NCBI GenBank assembly: GCA_028455995.1
Contig: JABELC010000015.1
Location: 434,001 to 498,000 of the forward strand
Length of the DNA: 64,000 nucleotides
Source: Scleromitrula shiraiana
Lineage: Eukaryota > Ascomycota > Leotiomycetes > Helotiales > Sclerotiniaceae
Direction of reading: 5' to 3'
Of this stretch, positions 22,818-34,513 are shown piece after piece. Numbering within the stretch: position 1 is the first letter of the stretch; the number at the start of each line of letters is the position of its first letter. The notes beneath the pieces were generated by a model that searched no databases, was not told where the DNA came from, and was given only the letters and a program-made list of their open reading frames with translations. The position numbers and the translations under genes were made by a program.

Positions 22818-25060
22818 TCAGACTGGGCAGCTAATAAAATCGTCTCGGACACGAGTCTCATTACAGCAGGGTTTGTCAGCGCCCCGCCCGGATTCTATGA
22901 TCCCGATTTGCAGGACTGGGCCGTTGAGATAATTGAAGGCCGCAATTGTCTGTTGTTTCCGATTTAGCGAATTACGATTGAAGTTATAAGTTATAGAGTG
23001 GAAGAAAGGGCTTACTAATTGCATGGAATTGAGAATCTTCTTTAGTGCATGTTCGTCTCCATCTTTGGCCACCTGGTTACCCAAATTTGTGAAAGGGGCT
23101 AGACTCGCTCCATGTGGTGATTGACGCATCAACACTAATTTCTTGGCTAAATTCAGAGGACCAGGCACGAATGAAACACCTACTCGGTATGCGTATGACC
23201 CAATAGACTCAAACATACGATCGTTGAAAGTTCTGGGTATGGTGTCATCGGCAGCGTCTTTGACGGTGGCTCCGATCTGTGGAAGACTCACATCATAACC
23301 CTTGTTCCAACCGGCCACGATTGCCAGAGTGTCAAAAGTGTGTTTCATCTTCTCACCAGACACTTTCAACATCCAAATAGTTCCAATGGTCTTCGGAATC
23401 ACTATTGCCTGTGTTTTCGTAAGTCCATAGCGTCTTTCCGGTGCTGGTTACATATGAGCGTTTATTGAGAGAGGATATTCCAATATCGTCATTGTATCCT
23501 GCCTCATCTTCGCATGCTGATTTATTCTCGGTTAGACTGCACAAATCTATATCACAACTCTCGGTCAAGGGAGCCTCGGGATTTGGTGTGCAGCAAAGCG
23601 ATCTTTTCCGGCATCCTAAGTATTGTCAAAAACTGCTGCTTGCTCAAATCTACTGTAGAACTTACATGAACAGCCAGCGTATGTATCTCCACGCTCATCC
23701 GTCAAAGGTGTGACTTCGGAGCCACCACATGTATTGTCCGCGCAATCGCCCTTACCAACCCAGCGGCAGTCTAACAAAGACGCAGGCTCGTCCTTAGGAC
23801 AGCAGTATTCGTTTCCATGCGAGAAGACTGTACCCCAACCAGTTTTGTCCCACGCGTAGGCTATTTTTTGCTCAGTCTTGCTATCACATGTGTTCGAACT
23901 ACCACAGACATTAGCACACTAAATATTTGAACCCAAGTCAAAATTACACTTTTTCAGTCCAGTGGCACTGGCTAAGAACATCAGTAAACGCGCCCATCTG
24001 ACAACAAAACGCCTTCCTGCCCCGAGTACAATGAGCTGTCTCAGATGATTCTCCTGGAGAACCGCCATAATTGGATTGAGCGAGCATGACCTCCCCGGTA
24101 TGGCATTGCCCGTTACAATCTCGTCCGGCATTGGTGCCACCGGTTCCTCCTCTCCATTGGCATTCTGTCATACCACTTGCCTTTGGACAGCAAATCGGCT
24201 TGTAATCCTTTTTCTACCCAAGCACGTCAGAACAAATCGGTGTACACAACACAATTGGGAAATTTGTACTTACCCTTCCATCTTTGTCATACCCCACTTA
24301 GGTATCATCGCCTTTGCATGAAGTCAGAGAATCCGGCTGAACATAGCAGCCCTTCGCAAGGTAAGAATCCAAGTCAGAAGTAGTCAATTCCTGTGCTAGA
24401 ACTTGTTTCTTGCTCAATTGCGAGCCAACTCTAGAAATCGTCTTTCCCGTCAACCCAGCATGAGCCGTAGAGTCAAAATCATCTATTCATGAATCGCACA
24501 TCAGCAAGCTGCTTTTCATATTTCTCCTTCGGTTACCTATCAAGATCAGATGCCCATACGAGAGAGCCAGACAAGCCGATACCATCCGCCCAAGCAACCT
24601 CCTGCTTGAAAGTATCTTTGCCGTCATACGAGATCTACCGATTGCGGTCCCATGAAAAGTATCTCACGGCCGCTTTCTCATCGTGAATGACTTTAATGCC
24701 CGGGTTCTTAGCCAGAATGAATGACTTGATCCTCGTAGTATGCGAGATCTATCTTATTGTCAACAACGCACGTGAAAGGGGGATATTGAGCAATACTTAC
24801 ATCCACTTGTGCCCGTACAAGGACCCGGCTTTGCGCCCCCTGAAAACGGACAACCTGGCGTGTTACAACTTGGATCGGACAGGGTAAAAGCCCTGCCATA
24901 GAAGCCGAAACCTATGCTATTTGCCGAGGGGGTATTTTGACTCGCTAGAACAATTCTAGAGCTGATTTTAGTTGTGTCAGGTTGGTATGTGCTTGTACAA
25001 TTGAGCCACTAGATGGATTGGGCCCAATCCACTAATGTTGCCGTTCAGGAATCGGTAGAG
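22818..25060 (-). pseudogene. Decayed GH18 chitinase, subgroup C (killer-toxin-like)
   Basis: The recognisable parts, reading along the minus strand, are the late part of a GH18 barrel (FYGRAFTLSDPSC, GCPFSGGAKPGPC, EKAAVRYFSWD, WADGIGLSGSLVWASD), the LTGK linker and Cys-rich modules (CCPKASGMTECQW, AQSNYGG, RGRKAFCC). A C-terminal region from about 23402 to the stop at 22818 completes it. The signal peptide, CBM18/LysM part and catalytic Glu region are absent, so the gene is 5'-truncated. In-frame stops lie at 24947-24945, 24637-24635 and 24300-24298; the first two fall where Trp is expected. Reading frames slip near 24.92 kb, 24.75 kb and 23.39 kb. Such enzymes are secreted chitinases with yeast killer-toxin alpha-subunit architecture. 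This copy cannot encode a working protein. Confidence 0.85.
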
Positions 25061-25520
25061 TGGAATCCGAGTCCGCAAGTGGACAATTGTGCACACTGCA
25101 ATCTGGCAAGAGTTATTGCATCCGGAAATGGCAGACTAGACGTAAGTATTGGTAATATATGAAATGACTTGTGGATATGAACATGTCAATATATCTATAG
25201 TTAATATATTGTGCTGATTTTGTCACTTCTATTTAGCAAGCATTACTTATCCGTTCCACCCCCACCCCCACCACTACTTCAACTTTATCCACGACTACGA
25301 CTATAAGCCTAGCGGCACCCGCTCAATCAGGCGTATCTAAGGATTGCAAAAAGTGAAATGAGGTGGTAAGTGGAGATGGGTGCTGCAGTATTGCTAACGA
25401 GGCTGGTATCAGTCTTGATACGTTTTAAGCTTTGAACCCAGGGGTGGGCGCGGATTGTAGTACGCTTTAGCTTGGATATCTCATTTGCATTAGCATGCAG
25501 GATGTATATCTAAACCTTCA
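25060..25520 (+). pseudogene. LysM-domain protein remnant, head to head with the chitinase
   Basis: After an acceptor-like TTTAG at 25232-25236 the plus strand reads a Thr/Pro-rich linker, then SGVSKDCKK and EVVSGDGCCSIANEAGISL, then LNPGVGADCSTL and LGYLICI. This is the order and spacing of a fungal LysM domain, including its conserved Cys residues and NP motif. Three in-frame stops interrupt it, at 25354-25356, 25426-25428 and 25468-25470; the first and third are at positions where LysM domains have Trp. A fragment at 25060-25140 (LQSGKSYC-like in one frame) may be the end of an earlier LysM unit. Secreted LysM proteins bind chitin; this one is dead and 5'-truncated. Confidence 0.72.
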
Positions 25521-26030
25521 ATTTTCGCTGATAGTGGTCTGCGCTGGTCGTCGATCGTTATGCGTTTGGTAGAAAAGTAGAGTTGCGAATGAAGTATCAT
25601 GCCGAGATGGAGCGATGGGATTCTTCTATCTCTTTGCTGGGACGAAGCTACTGCTTACATGTAGCTGGTCTTTATGTAGGCGGTTTTGGTAGTCTTCTTA
25701 TGTCTACTTACTTCTCGAAAGGGGGACTATAAAAAAGCATTATCGTAAGTTCAACTTATCTGGTAACAATAAGATTGTATAGAGTGATAATGTTTCGGCA
25801 TTGCAGTTGTATACCTAACTTCACCGTCCGTTTGAATCCTGTAATTTCAAAAGTGAATTTGCCAGTCGGCTGATTGGAGGTTACCGAGTACTGGCAATTC
25901 AAGACAAGATGCTAAGCTCCAGAGGGGTTATCGTATCATAAGAGAGGATATGACATGTGATGAGTTTCACGATTCTGTTTGGGGCTTTTTCGTACGTGTT
26001 TATTTTCCTCATTTGAAGATGAAATTTGAT
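25521..26030. other. Unassigned spacer
   Basis: About 500 bp between two pseudogene blocks. Nothing coding is recognised in six frames. Confidence 0.4.
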
Positions 26031-26035
26031 TCGAG

Positions 26036-27000
26036 TTTAGATCTATCGCTGCGTGGAGGGTAATGATGCTGGGTGGAATAGCATTCTGGAGCAACTTCAA
26101 ACCAACATCCAAGAAAATCTCGAGTATGAGAAATGTCAGGATCTCTTGCTATTCCATGATTTACATGTTGTTAACGATAAGTCGCTTTAGTAAGTTCTAA
26201 TGATTTTGGACATGCCGATAGCTTATATTCTAATGGCAGGTTATTAGCGGGGCATCAATTGATGTAGTCACAGCACATTTTCAAGCTTGGGTGCCTAAAA
26301 GTCTAGAAGCTAGGCTTCGTCTAGACAGCAAGTGTACGATTTCCGACGTAAGTCATCTAAGCGTAGATAGCACACCTAGATAGAAATACTGTCTCGTCGT
26401 TGACGAGATATGTCTAGAGTCAGTTGAACATCCGGAAAGTCTACAGCATTTGGTCAAACTAGTTTTTCGAGACTGGGAATGCCCATGGAGTCCCCAGGAG
26501 AGGCTTCAGCCAGTGCATCCGCCGTTCCATGACGGTATCACTGAGTATCAGGTAGAAGATGTGGGCTGGATGTACATGCCTCTTGTATACTATATGGATA
26601 AGTACGAAAGCTTCCATGAATTGGATTGGGAAGACTTGTATGTGAGACCGCCGTTTATAGATGCAACCGATGATGAGACCAATATGGTGGACCATTGGAG
26701 ACAAAAGAAGAATGCCAACCAGGGAGGGGAGGTTCCGAAACTTGATACCGAAGTTGAAGTACTGGATGCAAACTTTAGCACACTGTGTTAATCTGGTGAA
26801 GCCAAGAAGTCCATGATACCGTTAATCGATCATGTGGTGCTTTCTCTGGATCAGAGAGATGGCTGGTGGGAGTATGTTGGGATAGAGCAATATTTAATTG
26901 GAAGATTAATTAGGCAAATTGAGGATTTGTATGACTCGACTGTTTATTGGGACTCTGTACGTCTAGAAAAATGTAAATAGCAATCAATCGACTACTTAGA
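26036..27000 (+). pseudogene. Damaged gene of unknown family
   Basis: Three pieces join across plausible introns: about 26036-26190, 26242-26347 (SIDVVTAHFQAWVPK) and 26384 onward (YCLVVDEICLESVEHPESL, then FRDWECPWSPQER, VEDVGWMYMPLVYYMDKYES). The open frame from 26450 stops with TAA at 26789-26791, yet coding-like sequence continues in the same frame after it (IPLIDHVVLSLDQRDGWWEY to about 26960). The first piece also ends in a TAG that overlaps its donor site. No start region is visible. I do not recognise the family. Its position next to the chitinase and LysM remnants suggests they decayed together. Confidence 0.5.
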
Positions 27001-27490
27001 TCCATTTGACGATATCTTCAAAGAAGTATGATTGCATATCCTGTAAATCATAACATCCCTTTTCCTTCCTACTACCACTACCTAGATTACAATATATAGT
27101 CAAATGCTAGCGGCTGCAGAGAACTAGTGGTCTACACTAGCCACACGAGCCACACTCAGCCACATACATCTCTCATCCCTTCTCCCGGGATTTCGCCATT
27201 ATAACTAAATTCATGTGCGTCATGAGATGAGAAAAAGTATGAGATAATAATTATAGCTGAATATACAGGCTATTACTCTACTATTACTCTACTATTTTAA
27301 TAATAAATATAAAAAGTTTCATATATAATCACGTAATTCTTTCTTCATTCTTTTTCTTTTCATCTCTCCTCTTCCCATCCATTTCCTTTCTCTCACAGTA
27401 AGAGAATCTCTTATTGTATTATATTTTCCTTTATCCGACATCTGTATAAGTGATATAATTAACGATCTTCGGAGTTTCGATCCTTTCACG
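27001..27490. promoter_or_regulatory. Upstream region of the PLP decarboxylase
   Basis: About 490 bp, AT-rich, with a CT-rich stretch at 27330-27400 directly before the leader, as in many fungal promoters. No gene is seen. Confidence 0.4.
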
Positions 27491-29600
27491 ATGACTTCGG
27501 AATTGCCTCTTAGGGATGATATCTCAAGCGATATAAAACCACTAAATCGTGCAGATGAGGTTGATGATGTAAGAAAAAAATCCTCATTTATGTTCTACCA
27601 TTGAGGTTTCATCCCTCATCTACTCGAAGTCTCGAATTTATACTCTGCTCTATTTCACTCCTTTTTATGCATCATTCTTCACCTGTTCTACACGGGAGAT
27701 ACGAGAAGTCAATAGAAAACGCGATTACAATATATACTCTCCTTTACTTCCCCACTCACATATATTATCCACTGTATATTTTACTTCATTGGTACCTTGC
27801 TATATTTCACCCAAATCTGTCCTACTCTATTCCACGTCCAAGGATTAAATAAAAGCAAATCTAACAAACTTTCAATCTTTCATCAAATAGTTACTCAAAG
27901 CAGTACAATCCCTCATAATTCCCTTCATCAAATCAGCTGATGAAGATTCGGCAACCAAACAAACAGGTCACGGGAAAGCAATTCCTGGAGGAGGACCAAG
28001 AACTTCTCTTGTAGAATATCATAAACCCGAAAAATTAAAACAACTTTTAGATTTCGATTTGTCAAGTTCTGGGAAGGGGAAAGATGGTTTATTACAAACT
28101 ATTGAACAAGTACTTAAATATAGTGTTAATACTTGGGATCAAGGTTTTCTTGATAAACTTTATTCAAGTACAAATGCGGTATGTGAATGAATTTGGATTC
28201 CAGAAAAGGGGTGTCAATGTTCAGGATATCATAATTAATATATCTATTTATGAATTTAGGTTGGACTTGTATCTGAATTAATACTCGCTACATTAAACAC
28301 AAACGTAAGTTCTCAATCCTAAAGTTAACATCACAATACTAATACACTAAATCAGGTCCATGTATACCAAGTATCACCTGCTCTGACCATCATTGAAAAA
28401 GCCACTACAGTAGCCCTAGCCCATCTCTTCGGTCTAACCGGTCCTCATGCTGGTGGTATCTCAACCCAAGGTGGATCAGCCTCAAATAGTACCGCACTCC
28501 TAATCGCCCGCAATACATTGTATCCGTCCACCAAAACAGAGGGCAATGCTTCCCACAATTTCGTCCTCTTCACATCAGCTCATGGCCATTACTCCCTAAC
28601 CAAAGCAGCTCAAACCCTCGGTCTAGGAACCTCCTCCGTAATCCCCATCCCCGTCGACCCCCTCGGCCGCATGATCCCCTCCTCACTCGAAACCGCCATC
28701 ACCACCGCCCTCTCCAAAAACCAAACCCCCCTCTTCGTAAATGCCACCGCCGGAACCACCGTCCACGGCTCCTACGACCCCTTCCCCGCCATCTCCAGCA
28801 TCTGCAAAAAGTACAACCTCTGGATGCATATCGATGCCTCGTGGGGCGGTCCCGTGATCTTTTCCAATAAGTGGAAGTGGAAGATGCAGGGGAGTGAACT
28901 GGCGGATTCGATTGCGGTTAATCCGCATAAGATGTTGAATGTACCTGTTACGTGTAGTTTTCTGGTGACGGGGGATTGGAGGAGGTTTCATAGGGCGACG
29001 AGGTTGAAGGCGGATTATCTTTTTCATGGGGATGGCGATGAGGAGGAGGGGAATGAGGATGGTGGAAAGGGGGGAGAAGAAGCTGAAGAGAATGATGGGG
29101 TGCAGAATGATGATAGGGAAATTTACGATCTTGCGGATCTTACTATGCAATGTGGACGACGAGGAGACAGCTTAAAAATGGCACTAGCGTGGATCTACTA
29201 CGGGAGCGAGGGCTTCGAAAAAATGGTCGATCATGCGTTTGAGATGGCGGGATATTTGATGGGGTTGGTGGAGAGTGATGAAAGGTTATCGAGAGTTGGA
29301 GAGAAGGGTGGAAAACCGGAGTGTCTACAGGTTTGCTTTTGGTATGTTGGTGCGAACGGAGGGAGTGGGAATGAGGAGGGAAAGAAAAACTGGTCAAAAC
29401 AACAAACGAACAAAATAACAAGAACGATTGTAGCGAATCTTATACCAAGAGGATTCATGATTGACTACGCGGGGGATGAAGAGAGGGGCAGTTTTTTCAG
29501 AGTAGTGGTTAATGTGCAGACGAGAAGAGAAACATTGGATGGATTGATTAAGGCGATCGGAGAGGTGGGTGAGAAGGTGGAGGGGGAGATTAGGGGATAA
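27491..29600 (+). CDS. Group II PLP-dependent decarboxylase (GAD/CSAD-like)
   Basis: Pyridoxal-phosphate amino-acid decarboxylase of the glutamate/aromatic/cysteine-sulfinate group; the substrate cannot be told from sequence alone. The exons are 27491-27568, 27891-28178, 28260-28304 and 28356-29600, about 551 aa. The N-terminal PGGGPRTSLVEYHKPEKL segment is typical of this group. The PLP site is intact: GGSASNSTALLIAR, SAHGHYSL with the ring-stacking His, HIDASWGG with the cofactor-binding Asp, and AVNPHKMLNVP with the Schiff-base Lys at about residue 329. An acidic Asp/Glu/Gly insert (about 365-395) splits the C-terminal half and makes the protein longer than usual. Intron 1 is long (322 bp). 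Cytosolic; no signal peptide. Confidence 0.9.
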
Positions 29601-30131
29601 GTCATGGGGTTTAAATTGGGGGGTATTTTTTTTTTTTTGGATATTTGTGAGGCTGAATCTGATAGAGGGAGAGATGGGAAAATGGGCGGTGGATATGATG
29701 TGATTATAAAATAGGGATTTAAATAAATAGATATATATAGATGTAAGAGTTATATATCATGTTATTGCATTTCCAAAATCAGTTTAATCGTGAAAGGTTA
29801 CATTCTCAAGAGCATGCATGATACTGTACTGTATCCCAAAACGTAGATAGATGAATAAGTAAATGTTTATTCGATCTACTAGTATTTCAACCAATCAACC
29901 CATTCAATTCAATACATCCAGTCTATTTCATTTCATTTAATTTCATTTCATTTCAATCCCGTACAAACGAATTCCAAATATCAAATTCCAACACCATCTA
30001 ATGCCCAATTCCCAAAACAAATCTCATTATATATCCCATGATTCCAATATCATACTAGTACTATCAAAGCTTCAATGCCCTGTCTCATGCCCGTGAAGAG
30101 ATAGACAGGATCGTATCAGAAGATGGATGAT
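29601..30131. other. 3' spacer
   Basis: About 530 bp of AT-rich spacer with TTTCATTTCAT-type units near 29925-29960. No gene is seen. Confidence 0.4.
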
Positions 30132-30504
30132 TTACAATCCTTGACTCTTAGCAGCTACATGACGACAACCATTAGCATACAATATACAATATACAATATA
30201 CACGACGAAGAAAAAAGAGGAAACCACAAACCTTGATAAACACTCCCAGCGTCAAAAGCAACAACGTTCCCGTTTGCATCGGTCATGGAGGCGGATGCAG
30301 TGTCGACTGCTGTTGAGGCTGTGTTTTGACGGACTGGAGACGGTTTGTTGTGTTAGTATGAGGGTTGTTTGTGGGGAGGAGGGATTGAGATAGAAGGAAT
30401 GGGAAGAGGAAATGAGAAAAGAGCAGAGAAGACATACCGGCAAGAGGACTTGCAACTGCGATGGCAGCGATGAGCGAGATGATGGTGATGAGTTGGAATT
30501 GCAT
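30132..30504 (-). CDS. Small secreted peptide, unknown function
   Basis: Exons 30504-30438, 30333-30232 and 30154-30132 join in frame to a 63-aa protein. The N-terminus MQFQLITIISLIAAIAVASP is a clear signal peptide with a cleavage-like ASPLA. The mature part is short, Ala/Ser/Thr-rich and without cysteines (VRQNTASTAVDTASAS, then DANGNVVAFDAGSVYQAA) and ends KSQGL. The three-exon structure with GTATGT and GTTTGT donors and CAG/TAG acceptors argues for a real gene. It lacks the Cys pairs of most effectors, so an effector role is only a guess; a wall or hyphal-surface peptide is equally possible. It sits alone between long spacers. Confidence 0.62.
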
Positions 30505-32454
30505 TTTGGATTTTTGCTTGGTTGATTTGGTTTAAGAAGTGGTGTTAGATGGATGGATATATGTATTTAGTGAGTGAGTGAGTGAGTGAGTGTAGGAATT
30601 GAAAGTCGTCCGGCGACAGATAGATGAATGTATGAATAGATAATCGGCTGATTGGATTGAAGATTGAGTTGATGATGAGATGGATAGATGGATAGATGGG
30701 AAATGCGTGGGTTTATATAGATCATTATGTATCTATCTATTTGCATGTCTTTTGCTGGAACGCTGTGTATGGATTTGCTACATTGTGGCTGATGTGTATG
30801 ATACATTCTTATATGACGATATTACATGGTAAGGTAAGGTTTCTGTTTTGTATGTATGTATGTATGTAGATGTATGGTAGAGATTGTATCGGAATGTATG
30901 TAAATGTAAGACTGGTTTAGGTGAGATGAAGCGAGTATGAAGCAGATTCAGATTCTGGGGTTGATACTACTGTACTTACATAAGTGCGCCTCTTAATGGT
31001 AGTCGATCGCATTAAATTTCAATGTATGTACTTATAGATGGACGTCTAGAATTTCATCCCCTGCTACGGATAAAACCCAACGTCGCATCCGCCAAAAGCA
31101 CCATATAACATATCAAACAGCAGAAAACCAATCACTCAATCAAACGAAAATAGAAAAAGGAAAGACCAAGGCCTCATATTATTTACTTCACTTGAGAAAT
31201 AAGCAATTGAATATCAAGCAGTAGTGCGACAAACGGATAGATTAATATCCATATTTTCTTGTAGATTGATTTTCAGGTGGGCATGGCAGGGGGAAAAAGC
31301 TTGATTGAATGATTATTTTTCAGATGCGTTTGAAACCCTTGTTGACGGATGAGTATCAGGGAGTGGGTGTCAGCGAGCTGTACTGTGCTGTATATGGAGG
31401 GATATACGGTTGGCATGTTATGTTATGGTGTAGTTTCCGCTGCAGTCGAAGTTTTGGATGGAACAGGGAATGATTCCGGAGTAGATGATCTCCGACTAGA
31501 GAAAAGAAAGGAGGAAAATGGAGAAGGAGAATGAACAAATGGGTAAGATATTTGGCAAGGGATCAAATTGATCGGATGGTGATTGGGATGAAAACTTGAG
31601 GTTTGGAATGATCTATGATCTATGATGTCAATAGATGATTGATATTAATATATGAGGAGCAAATCACGAGTATAATATCTAAACAATAGCTTTGTGATGT
31701 GATATGTGATATCCATGAATGATGTGGTTAAATTGAGGGGGAGCTCTTTCAACAATGCAAAAAGACATAGGGATGGGAGGTAAGAAGAAAGGAGTTGTTT
31801 AGGAAAGAAACACCGTCATTCCTGAAAAATCAGTAGTAGAGAAATATTGTCTTTGACTAATAACATACATTACTTAACATTCCCTTATTTTCCATTTCCT
31901 TTTCAATTGTAGACGTTTTCAAACAAAAATTTCCAAATCCATATCAACAATTGCAATTCAAGTCAACCAGCGACAACAATTCCGACCGAAAACATCGAAG
32001 ATATTTTTATGTAACGTCATAAAAGTATAAAAAAGTATAAAAGGTATAAAAAGTATAAAAAGATTTCATAATTAATTATTATGCAAAATGTATCCACTTT
32101 TAATAGCTTACTACATCAACATCATATCATTAATGTCAATCACATAATTAACCCCGCCATGATCAACATCAACATCAACATTAACATTAACATCAACAAC
32201 TTCAATCCTTAACCTCAACTTAACATTTCAATCTACTTATTGATCAACGACTTACAATAAATAGATCGGAATAAATTATCATTGTTTACTTTTAATAATC
32301 ACTTGTTCATCTCAACAGAATATAATAAATCCCTTACCTTCTTCCTCCATCTCTCTCCTCTTTCTATCTTCCATAAGATAATATCTATACGATACTTAAC
32401 AATATCATCATAATCAAATCATAAGTATATCTCTCGAAATATCAATAAGAAATC
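30505..32454. other. Gene-free spacer with repeats
   Basis: About 1.95 kb. It contains GATAGATG units near 30650-30700, GTATGTAT at 30850-30870, AAAAGTATAA units at 32025-32065 and ATCAACATCAAC units at 32160-32200. Short ORFs at 31349-31538 lie on both strands and look random. The last part should be the AMMECR1 promoter. Confidence 0.45.
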
Positions 32455-33390
32455 ATGGCAACTGTAGAACATTGTCTCTATTGTTTCGAAACCTTGAGTG
32501 CTCATTTAGAGGATCGTACTCCAATGACATTATCAGAAATTCAACAATCATGGTCATTATATCCAAAAGGACTCGAACTTATTAATGATGATAACATGGA
32601 AGATGGAACAAGAGAAGAAGAAGGAGAAGAAGAATCGCAAAATAAATCTTCGCTCAAGAATCCCTCATTACAACGAATAACTCGATCTACCTCAGGAACA
32701 AGTACCCCATCATCAAGTTTAACAAATTCATCAACCCCGTCATCCTCATCCTCATCCTCAAACACAACAAACTCAACCTCATTTCCCACCCCCTCCTCTT
32801 CAACCACCTCCTTCCACCCAATCGGCGTATCCCCAAACCGATCCCTCCAAACACCCCCAACACCCATAATCGAATCCCCCCTCTTCGTAACCTGGAACAC
32901 CCTCTCCCCATCCGACCCCACCGACCGCTCCCTCCGCGGCTGCATCGGAACATTTACCTCGTCCCCCCTAACATCCTCTCTCCCCTCGTACGCGCTAACG
33001 TCCGCCCTCCACGACACCCGCTTCTCGCCCATCGCGCTCTCGGAACTGCCCACCCTCGAAGTCTGCGTGACGCTCCTCACCGACAGCGAAACCTGCTCGC
33101 ACCCCCTGGACTGGGAGCTCGGCATCCACGGGATCCGCATCTCGTTCTACGCGAGAAACAAAAGATTCGGGGCGTGCTATCTGCCGGATGTGGCGGTGGA
33201 GCAGGGGTGGAGCAGGGAGGAGACGGTTGTGAGCGCGATGAGGAAGGCGGGGTGGGGGGGACGGAGGGAAAAGTGGAGGGAGGTGGGGGAGTTGAGGGTG
33301 GTGAGGTTTCAGGGGCGCAAGGAGAGTTGCGAGTGGGAGGATTTCGAGGCGTGGAGGAAGTGGGAGGAGGGACGTAGGAAGAAGGTTTAG
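32455..33390 (+). CDS. AMMECR1-domain protein
   Basis: A single exon of 311 aa. The AMMECR1 fold is split by a long Ser/Thr/Pro-rich insert (about 65-145). The first strand-helix part is HCLYCFETLSAHLE. The hallmark RSLRGCIGTF motif is at about 158-167, followed by SALHDTRFSPIALSELP, SVT-type strand EVCVTLLTD, GIHGIRISF and the FGACYLPDVAVEQGW segment. The family is conserved from archaea to man; its nucleotide- or redox-related role is unresolved. Codon choice turns markedly GC-rich in the last third relative to the AT-rich flanks. The 5' leader is AT-rich and has no intron that I can see. Confidence 0.93.
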   Translation: MATVEHCLYCFETLSAHLEDRTPMTLSEIQQSWSLYPKGLELINDDNMEDGTREEEGEEESQNKSSLKNPSLQRITRSTSGTSTPSSSLTNSSTPSSSSSSSNTTNSTSFPTPSSSTTSFHPIGVSPNRSLQTPPTPIIESPLFVTWNTLSPSDPTDRSLRGCIGTFTSSPLTSSLPSYALTSALHDTRFSPIALSELPTLEVCVTLLTDSETCSHPLDWELGIHGIRISFYARNKRFGACYLPDVAVEQGWSREETVVSAMRKAGWGGRREKWREVGELRVVRFQGRKESCEWEDFEAWRKWEEGRRKKV

Positions 33391-34513
33391 ATTGGGGTAT
33401 TGGATACATGGTGATATACACGTTTGATTAGTATGGATGGATTTCGGATAGATCTTCTTTCTCATTTGTTAAATAGCTGGTCGATTGGTTGGCTGGTTGA
33501 TTTACGGACCTCTATTTATTTATTTATATATATGCTATGGTATGACAGCAGTAGCATGGACATGATACCTGATAAACACGTGTTGAAGGTGCCAGTGGTC
33601 CGATAATATAAATGAAGGGACGGAGGAATAAATGAATGAACGACTGGATTGGATTGGATTGGATTGGATTGGATTAGATTAGAGTAATTTAGGTCGGTAC
33701 GGACAGGACTGGAATATGATGGAATTTCTTTTCTCTTCTTCATTTCTTTTAAAGACATTTCCCCAATCAACCAACTTGAACTTGAACTCAATATTTCATA
33801 ATAGAATCTTAATCAACTAACTCTATTAACACTGGCAAGATATTTCTCTTCCGGCTCATCTTTGGATTTATTTGATTTGATTTTATTTTGTTATATTATA
33901 TTATATTATATTATATTATATTATATTATATTATATTATATTACTATATTATATTATATTACTATATTATATTCCCTCTCAGGCTATTCGTACTAAATCA
34001 AATCTTCACTTTCAAGTTTGAAGCCTGACAAATAAATATGGATATACGAGTAAAATCCATGGATGATATCATTACTCTTTTCCTCTCCCGAGTTCTTTTC
34101 CTCGCCTTAATGCCAGTGTATTCATTCTTCCACCGTGACTCTTCTGTTCCCATATATCCCCCCTATTCCTATTCCTATTCCCATTCATTCTTAATAATAC
34201 AATACAATACAATACAATATGATACGATACTGTACAGTATAATAAAACTTACCACCCAAATACAGATCCAGATCCAGATCCGAATATCCTTTTCTCCGCA
34301 GCAAATCCATACCATCCCATACCATCCCATTCAATGCATGCATGCAATCCCAATACCAATACCAATACCGATTCCAATCCAGTCCAGTCCAGTCCAGTCC
34401 AATCCCAGTAATCCCCGCCTAAATAATATACATGCATAACCTCACCTCATGAATTCCTAAAAATACAAAAACTTCTGATTCTATATCACCACTCACCACT
34501 CACCACTCGCCAA
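33391..34513. other. Convergent 3' spacer AMMECR1/Ras-like
   Basis: About 1.1 kb with microsatellites: GGATT at 33648-33680, TATTA pentamers at 33889-33972, ATACA at 34198-34220, CCATACCATC and CAATAC units at 34305-34370. The 34038-34439 ORF is a repeat artefact. Confidence 0.5.
33889..33972. repeat. TATTA pentamer array
   Basis: About 16 tandem TTATA units with small ACTATA interruptions between AMMECR1 and the Ras-like gene. Confidence 0.9.

Noticed and set aside
31349..31538. Short ORFs on both strands
   Set aside because: Antisense mirror frames of about 60 codons with no family or splice evidence.
34038..34439. 133-aa ORF rich in IPIPIP and IQIQIQ
   Set aside because: It is a translation of short tandem repeats in the AMMECR1/Ras-like spacer.
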